Positions 58,833 through 64,000 of a stretch of DNA of 64,000 bases are shown here, piece after piece. The notes under the pieces were generated by a model. That model was not told the origin of the DNA. It ran no database searches and saw nothing but the letters and a program-made list of their open reading frames with translations. The position numbers and the translations under genes were made by a program. Source of the stretch: Lysobacter sp. KIS68-7 (GTDB taxonomy: Bacteria; Pseudomonadota; Gammaproteobacteria; Xanthomonadales; Xanthomonadaceae); contig NZ_CP089925.1 of NCBI RefSeq assembly GCF_021284745.1, positions 1,425,001 to 1,489,000 of the forward strand. Direction: 5' to 3'. Within the stretch, counting starts at the first letter, position 1. Every line of letters starts with the position of its first letter.

Positions 58833-60551
58833 ATGGCAACGGCGGTGTCCCTCGGTCTCCGGTCGGCAGCGCCCGAGTGGGCCCTGCGGCGCGATTTCGC
58901 GCGCCTGCTGGTCGTCGCCGTCGTGTTGCCCGCGCTGATCCTGTGCGCGCTGCTCGCCTGGAGCGAAGCGTCGTCGCAACGCCGCAATGCCTCCACGCAA
59001 TTGCGTTCGGTGGCCGAGTCCACGGCGCACGGTCTCGAAGAATTCCTGCAGGTGCACACGGCGGTGACCGGCGTGGTCGCCGATCGTCGCAGCGCCGAGC
59101 GCACGCTCAACGACCGCGCGCGCTGGAGCGACGATCTCGCGCGCCTGCGCACCAACTACCCTGCGTTCTCCACCATGCGCGTGCTCGATGCGCAGGGCCG
59201 CTTGCTCGCCGCCTCGCCCGCGACCGAAGGCGCGGACTTCGCTTCTCCCTGTTTCGCGGAAGTCGCCAAGGCGAATGCGCCGGTCGTGTCCGGTGTCTAC
59301 GGCCAGGACGCGGCTTTCATCTGCACCGGCGCGCCGCTGAAGGCGAACGGCAACTTCGCGGGGATCGCCGAAGGCGTGCTGCCGGTGGCGTCCTTCGCGC
59401 ACATGCGTGCGACCTGGTTGCGCGGATACGGCTACGAAGCGGTGCTGCTCGACAACCGCGGCACGGTGGCCTACGCCAGCGAAGGCGTGCCGCTCGCGCC
59501 GGGTACCGCGCTGCCCGACGGCGATGCGTCCCTGCGCGGCGTGGCGCTCGGTGCGCCGGAGGGCATGGTGCGCGTGGATGGCGTCCTGCGCGACGCCAAG
59601 GACGCCTACGCCGTGGCGATGCCGCTCGAGGAAGGCTGGCGCCTGCTCGTGCTGTTGCCGAAGGAGACGCTCGCCACGCAACTGCTGCGCACCATCGGCA
59701 TGATGGTCGGGCTGCTCGTCGCCGTCGCCGCCGGCGTGCTGGGCATCGCGTGGTGGCAGATGCGGCGGCTGTCGTTGAGCGTGCACAAGCTGCTCGTGCA
59801 GATGCAGCGCTTCGCGCTCGAGCATGCGTCGCAACCGATCGCACCGGAGTCGATGCCGCAGGAACTCGCGCCGCTCGCCGACGCGATGAACCAGCTCAGC
59901 GATCGCATGGCCGACGCGTATCGCGCCACCAGCCGCAGCCTGGAAGAACAACGACGCCTGCGCGCATCGCTGGAGCAAGTGGTCGACCAGCGCGAGCGCG
60001 AGATCGCGCAGCGCACTGCGGAACTGCGCAATGCGGTGTCCGAGCTGGATCGCCTCAGCCGCACCGACGCGCTCACCGGCTGCCTGAACTATCGCGGCTT
60101 CCGCGAAGTCGCCGCGGGCCTGTGGCGCGAGGCGCGCGAGAACGGCACCTTGCTGTCCGCGCTCGCCCTCGACATCGACCACTTCAAGGCCTACAACGAC
60201 CGTTACGGCCATCCGCGCGGCGACCAGGCGCTCAAGCGTTTCGCGGGCGCGGTGCGCAGCGCGCTCTACCACCGCGAAGACGTCGTGGTCCGCCCCGGCG
60301 GCGAAGAATTCATCGTGTTCCTGCCCGACACCACGCTCGAGCAGGCCATCCGCGTCGGCGAGCGCATCTGCGCCAGCGTGCTCCACGCCGACATCGCGCA
60401 CGCCGGTTCGCCGATGGGCGTGCTCACGGTCAGCATCGGCGTGGCCACCAACCTCCCTGAGGACGGCGACGACCCCGAGGTCATGCTCGCCCGCGCCGAC
60501 GCGGCCCTGTATCGGGCGAAGAACGCAGGCCGCCACCGGGTTTCGCTGTAG
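58833..60551 (+). CDS. Membrane-bound diguanylate cyclase with sensor region
   Basis: The 572-residue protein has two transmembrane helices (about 25-45 and 285-310) that bracket a Cache-like periplasmic sensor domain ([57 protein letters not shown]). Then come a HAMP-like and coiled-coil linker and a GGDEF domain with intact GGEEF at 489-493. The residue at the expected RxxD position is histidine, so feedback inhibition is likely altered. The sensed ligand is unknown. It lies between gap and pgk, an insertion in the usual glycolytic order. The ATG at 58833 is preferred to an upstream in-frame codon. Confidence 0.92.
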   Translation: MATAVSLGLRSAAPEWALRRDFARLLVVAVVLPALILCALLAWSEASSQRRNASTQLRSVAESTAHGLEEFLQVHTAVTGVVADRRSAERTLNDRARWSDDLARLRTNYPAFSTMRVLDAQGRLLAASPATEGADFASPCFAEVAKANAPVVSGVYGQDAAFICTGAPLKANGNFAGIAEGVLPVASFAHMRATWLRGYGYEAVLLDNRGTVAYASEGVPLAPGTALPDGDASLRGVALGAPEGMVRVDGVLRDAKDAYAVAMPLEEGWRLLVLLPKETLATQLLRTIGMMVGLLVAVAAGVLGIAWWQMRRLSLSVHKLLVQMQRFALEHASQPIAPESMPQELAPLADAMNQLSDRMADAYRATSRSLEEQRRLRASLEQVVDQREREIAQRTAELRNAVSELDRLSRTDALTGCLNYRGFREVAAGLWREARENGTLLSALALDIDHFKAYNDRYGHPRGDQALKRFAGAVRSALYHREDVVVRPGGEEFIVFLPDTTLEQAIRVGERICASVLHADIAHAGSPMGVLTVSIGVATNLPEDGDDPEVMLARADAALYRAKNAGRHRVSL

Positions 60552-60610
60552 CGCCACGGCGTTTCGGGCGAAAATGGGGGTCCCCAAGACCTCGACCCAA
60601 AGGCCCCCTC

Positions 60611-61786
60611 ATGCCCATCGTCCGCATGACCGACCTCGACCTGCACGGCAAGCGCGTGCTCATCCGCGAAGACCTCAACGTGCCGATCAAGGACGGCCAG
60701 GTGACCTCGGAGCAGCGCATCCTCGCCGCGCTCCCGACCCTTGCCCACGCCCTCGACCAGGGCGCCGCCGTGATGGTGATGTCGCACCTGGGCCGCCCGA
60801 CCGAAGGCCACTTCACCGAAGCCGATTCCCTCAAGCCCGTCGCCGAACGCCTCAGCCACCACCTCGGCCGCGACGTGCGCCTGGTGCGCGACTGGCTCAG
60901 CGCCGATTTCAGCGTGAAGCCCGGCGAGATCGTCCTGCTCGAGAACTGCCGCATGAACATGGGCGAGGGCAAGGACGACGACTCGCTGTCGCAGAAGTAC
61001 GCCGCGTTGTGCGACGTGTTCGTCATGGACGCCTTCGGCACCGCGCATCGCGCGCAGGCCTCCACGCATGGCGTCATCAAGTTCGCGAAGGTCGCCGCGG
61101 GCGGCCCGCTGCTCATGGCCGAACTCGATGCGCTGGCGCGCGCGCTGGACAACCCGAAGCGCCCGCTGCTCGCGATCGTCGCCGGCAGCAAGGTGTCGAC
61201 CAAGCTCGAACTGCTCGGCTCGCTCGTCTCCAAGGTGGACCAGCTGATCGTCGGCGGCGGCATCGCCAACACCTTCCTCGCCGCCACGGGCCACCCGGTC
61301 GGCAAGTCGCTGTACGAACCGGACCTGGTGGACACGGCGCGCAAGATCCTCGCCGATGCGAAGGCCCGCGGCGCCGACATCCCGCTGCCGAGCGACGTGG
61401 TCGTCGCCCCCGCCTTCGCCGCCGATGCGCCCGCCACCGTGAAGCCGGTGGACGCGGTGACCGCCGACGACATGATCCTCGACATCGGCCCCGACACCGC
61501 CAAGCGTTACGCCGAGCTCGTCATGCAGGCCGGCACGGTGGTGTGGAACGGCCCCGTCGGCGTGTTCGAGTTCGACGCCTTCGGCAAGGGTACCGAAGCG
61601 CTGGCCCGGGCGATCGCGGAGTCCAACGCGTTCTCCATCGCCGGCGGCGGCGACACGCTCGCGGCCGTGGACAAGTACGGCATCGCGAAGAGCGTGGGCT
61701 ACATCTCCACCGGCGGCGGTGCCTTCCTCGAGTTCCTGGAAGGCAAGACGTTACCGGCGGTAGCGGCCCTGCAGGCACGCGGCTGA
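60611..61786 (+). CDS. pgk: Phosphoglycerate kinase
   Basis: PGK forms ATP from 1,3-bisphosphoglycerate. The 391-residue protein has the substrate motifs [46 protein letters not shown] and the C-terminal nucleotide motifs [11 protein letters not shown] and [12 protein letters not shown]. All expected residues are present. It follows the diguanylate cyclase gene after 59 bases and lies near gap, a typical lower-glycolysis neighbourhood apart from the inserted cyclase. Confidence 0.97.
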   Translation: MPIVRMTDLDLHGKRVLIREDLNVPIKDGQVTSEQRILAALPTLAHALDQGAAVMVMSHLGRPTEGHFTEADSLKPVAERLSHHLGRDVRLVRDWLSADFSVKPGEIVLLENCRMNMGEGKDDDSLSQKYAALCDVFVMDAFGTAHRAQASTHGVIKFAKVAAGGPLLMAELDALARALDNPKRPLLAIVAGSKVSTKLELLGSLVSKVDQLIVGGGIANTFLAATGHPVGKSLYEPDLVDTARKILADAKARGADIPLPSDVVVAPAFAADAPATVKPVDAVTADDMILDIGPDTAKRYAELVMQAGTVVWNGPVGVFEFDAFGKGTEALARAIAESNAFSIAGGGDTLAAVDKYGIAKSVGYISTGGGAFLEFLEGKTLPAVAALQARG

Positions 61787-61872
61787 CCTGCGAAGAATTC
61801 CCGGTGCGCGCCCGTTGCGGCGCGCATTGCGTCGTGTAGGCTCTTCCGAAGGGGACGGAGAGAGCAGGACGC

Positions 61873-63939
61873 ATGAAGCGCTGGAGCGCGGTGGGGCTGT
61901 GGGTGTGTTTGGGGTGCATGGCGATGGGTTCGGTGGATGCGGCAACGCCCGCATCGCAGGACACCCAATACCAGCGTGGCGAATTCCATTTCTCCGTAGG
62001 GCCGCCACGCGCGTTCGTGCAGGTGCGGACGATTCCCGCGCAATGGGATCCGCGCGCGCCGGGTGCGAACGACGATAGCTGGCGTTTCTGGTTGCTCGAC
62101 AGCCAGATCGATCGGCGCACGGGCGCCGACCACGAATACTTCGACTACGCCTACGAGGCCCGCACCGCTGCGAACCTCGGCGATGCCGGCCGCGTGCAGG
62201 TCGAATTCAACCCCGAGTACCAGCAGCTCGTCGTGCATCGCGTCGAACTGCGACGCGACGGCGTGTGGCAGGACCGTCTCGCACCCGATCGCATCACGCT
62301 CGCGCGACGCGAGAGCAACTTCGAGAAGGACGTGTCCGACGGACGCGTGACCGCGCTGATCGTGCTCGACGACGTGCGCAAGGACGACGTCGTGCGCGTG
62401 TCGTACACGATCACCGGCAGCAATCCGATCCTGGCCGGCCAGTTGTACGACGGCCGCCGCCTGGGCTGGACCAGTCCGATCCTCGATTCCCACCTGCGCG
62501 TGCAATACGACCCCGGCACGAAGGTGCGCACGCAGGCCGACAACGGCGCGCAAGCGGCGCAGGTGCGCACGGTGCCCGGCGCGGTGGAAGTCAGCTTCGA
62601 CGCCCACGCGCAGCGTCCCGTCGTCGACGAACAGAGTTATCCCGCGTGGTATCGCCCGTTCCCGCGCGTGGAGGTCGGTCCCGACCGCAGCTGGGCGGAC
62701 GTGGTGAATTGGGCGTTGCCCCTGTTCCCGGCCGTGCGCACGTTGCCGCCCGACCTCGAAGCACGCATCGCCGAATGGTCGAAGCTGCCCGATCCGACCG
62801 CGCGCCTGAACGCCGCGCTGCGCGTCGTGCAGGACGACATCCGCTACTTCGGCGTCGAAATCGGCGACAGCACGCATCGCCCCGCCGATCCGTCGGTCAC
62901 GTGGCAACGGCGTTACGGCGACTGCAAGGACAAGGCCTACCTGCTGGCGACGGTGCTCAATCGCATGGGCATCGCCGCGGTGCCCGCGCTGGTGTCGACC
63001 GATCGCGGGCGTGGGGTGCGCGACGACTTGCCCGCGGCCTCGGCGTTCAACCACGCAATCGTGCGCGCGACGATCGACGGCGCGGCGCTGTACGTCGACC
63101 CGACGATCCCGCAGCAGGGCGGCGATCCGCGCGAGGGCGATCTCGTCGACTACGGCGCGGCACTCCCGGTGGCGCCCGGTACGCGCGCACTGGAGACGAT
63201 CACGCCCGTTCGCATGCCCAAGGCCGGCATCACCTCGATCGAACGCTTGCAGCCCTCCGACGACGGCAGCGTGCGGATGGACATCGAGACGACCTTCAGC
63301 GGTGACTCGGCGGACGACATCCGCAGGATGATCGCGCAGGCGCGCATCGACGACCTGCAGCGCCGCAAGGCCGACTATTACCGGCAGCGCTACGGCCCGG
63401 TCGACGTCAACGGCACGATGCAGGTCCGCGACGACCGCGCTTCGAATCGCCTGGCGATCACCGAATCGTACGTGCTGAAGTCGCCCTGGCTCACCGAGAA
63501 CGGCGCGCGCTCGCTCGATGTGTTCGCCGAAGCGCTCGACGAAGCCAGCGCCCTGCCGCCGTCGATGGCGCGCACCGGTCCGCTGGCGATCGGCACGCCG
63601 GGCGAATACCGGCACGAGGTCCACGTGACCCTGCCCGCCGGCTGGAAGTCGCTGCTGGCGAAGGAAAACGAAGCGTTCTCCTCCAGTGCGTTCGGCTACA
63701 CGCGCGAGCTGTCGCCCTCGGCGGAAAAGCTGGACCTGGTGTACGCGCTGCAGGTGAAGCAACGCGAACTCGACGCCACCGCCGCGACCGCGCACCTGGG
63801 CGAATTGCGCCGCATGCGCGACACGCTCGGCGCGCGCCTGCGTTTCGCCGCACCGCCGGTGCGCATCGAATCGCGCGAACGCGATGCGCGACTGAAAGCG
63901 CTGCTGCGCGACGTGATGGACAACGGAGGTTCGAAATGA
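61873..63939 (+). CDS. DUF3857 and transglutaminase-like exported protein
   Basis: This 688-residue exported protein has a signal peptide (about 1-24), a DUF3857 beta domain (SWRFWLLDSQIDRRTG..., VQVEFNPEYQQLVVHRVELRRDG) and a transglutaminase-like domain. The cysteine-histidine-aspartate triad is visible at C351 (GDCKDKAY), H394 (FNHAIV) and D409 (YVDPT), so the fold may be catalytically competent. A C-terminal DUF3858-type beta region follows. Such proteins are common in Xanthomonadaceae envelopes, but the substrate is unknown. Its stop overlaps the next start (ATGA). Confidence 0.9.
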   Translation: MKRWSAVGLWVCLGCMAMGSVDAATPASQDTQYQRGEFHFSVGPPRAFVQVRTIPAQWDPRAPGANDDSWRFWLLDSQIDRRTGADHEYFDYAYEARTAANLGDAGRVQVEFNPEYQQLVVHRVELRRDGVWQDRLAPDRITLARRESNFEKDVSDGRVTALIVLDDVRKDDVVRVSYTITGSNPILAGQLYDGRRLGWTSPILDSHLRVQYDPGTKVRTQADNGAQAAQVRTVPGAVEVSFDAHAQRPVVDEQSYPAWYRPFPRVEVGPDRSWADVVNWALPLFPAVRTLPPDLEARIAEWSKLPDPTARLNAALRVVQDDIRYFGVEIGDSTHRPADPSVTWQRRYGDCKDKAYLLATVLNRMGIAAVPALVSTDRGRGVRDDLPAASAFNHAIVRATIDGAALYVDPTIPQQGGDPREGDLVDYGAALPVAPGTRALETITPVRMPKAGITSIERLQPSDDGSVRMDIETTFSGDSADDIRRMIAQARIDDLQRRKADYYRQRYGPVDVNGTMQVRDDRASNRLAITESYVLKSPWLTENGARSLDVFAEALDEASALPPSMARTGPLAIGTPGEYRHEVHVTLPAGWKSLLAKENEAFSSSAFGYTRELSPSAEKLDLVYALQVKQRELDATAATAHLGELRRMRDTLGARLRFAAPPVRIESRERDARLKALLRDVMDNGGSK

Positions 63940-64000
63940 GGTTGACGCTCCTTGCCACGGCGACGCTGATGCTGGGCCATGTCGCGCACGCAGCGACGCC
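63936..64000 (+). CDS. Start of an exported protein gene (truncated by window end)
   Basis: Only the first 21 codons are inside the window: a short basic start and a hydrophobic stretch ending HVAHAAT, which looks like a signal peptide. GGAGG lies a few bases before the ATG, and the start overlaps the DUF3857 stop (ATGA), so the two genes are translationally coupled. Relatives often carry tandem DUF3857-type genes, so this may be a second one, but the visible part cannot show that. Confidence 0.75.
   Translation, partial: MRLTLLATATLMLGHVAHAAT

Overview
The window is chromosomal DNA of a GC-rich gammaproteobacterium, most likely a Xanthomonadaceae/Lysobacteraceae member close to Lysobacter. 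The evidence is a 23S-5S rRNA end, a 6S RNA gene between zapA and the 5-formyltetrahydrofolate cyclo-ligase gene, a LexA-type operator of the form TTAGTA-N4-TACTAA in front of imuA-imuB-dnaE2, a pilMNOPQ cluster beside a class A penicillin-binding protein, and strong GC third-position bias that produces many long antisense reading frames. It is almost all core genome. No tRNA, insertion sequence, CRISPR array, prophage or integrase was seen.

Layout. 1-2190: 3' two-thirds of a 23S rRNA gene, 5S rRNA and a bidirectional terminator. 2213-7450 (minus): SOS mutasome operon imuA-imuB-dnaE2 with its operator. 7522-10080 (minus): rpiA, an EVE-domain protein, the folate cyclo-ligase, 6S RNA, zapA and a ZapB-like coiled-coil protein. 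10125-14687 (minus): a very large periplasmic-sensor GGDEF-EAL protein. 14801-18012: a YgfB-like protein and pepP facing a second M24 peptidase. 18067-20945 (minus): a PilZ protein and a DUF1631 protein. 21068-23560 (minus): hemW, rdgB, rph. 23630-28726: yicC, gmk, rpoZ, a VOC protein on the opposite strand, spoT and ridA. 28730-33794: recG, a nucleoside hydrolase, rpmE2 and gltA. 33851-34435 holds no gene but is one very large nested imperfect palindrome. 34436-37649 (minus): an unassigned conserved protein and mrcA. 37881-42834: pilMNOPQ. 42956-49795: a MoxR/DUF58/VWA/TPR/BatD operon. 49871-53247: a dicarboxylate symporter and transketolase. 53251-57571 (minus): S1/P1 nuclease, persulfide-dioxygenase-like hydrolase, molybdopterin-domain-like protein and modABC. 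57668-64000: gap, a diguanylate cyclase, pgk, a DUF3857 transglutaminase-like protein and the first codons of another exported protein.

How the genes work together. Translesion synthesis (ImuA/ImuB/DnaE2), fork repair (RecG) and pool cleaning (RdgB) serve genome maintenance. Gmk, omega, SpoT and 6S RNA tie nucleotide state to transcription. Transketolase, RpiA, GAPDH and PGK cover pentose phosphate and lower glycolysis, with citrate synthase leading into the TCA cycle. Two diguanylate-cyclase-type proteins, a PilZ protein and the pilMNOPQ cluster suggest c-di-GMP control of surface motility, although that link is inferred. The MoxR/Bat operon probably acts in envelope or aerotolerance functions. 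The molybdate operon has an upstream part that may connect sulfur oxidation to molybdenum supply.

The most unusual non-coding structure is the roughly 570-bp palindrome at 33858-34428. Its outer arms are almost identical (66 of 67 bases in the best stretch) and each arm contains its own hairpin. No clearly new defence or mobile system was found. Other points worth a second look are the DUF1631/PilZ pair, a calcium-loop-like motif in the PilN tail, a degenerate MIDAS in the second VWA protein and a ModC without its C-terminal domain.
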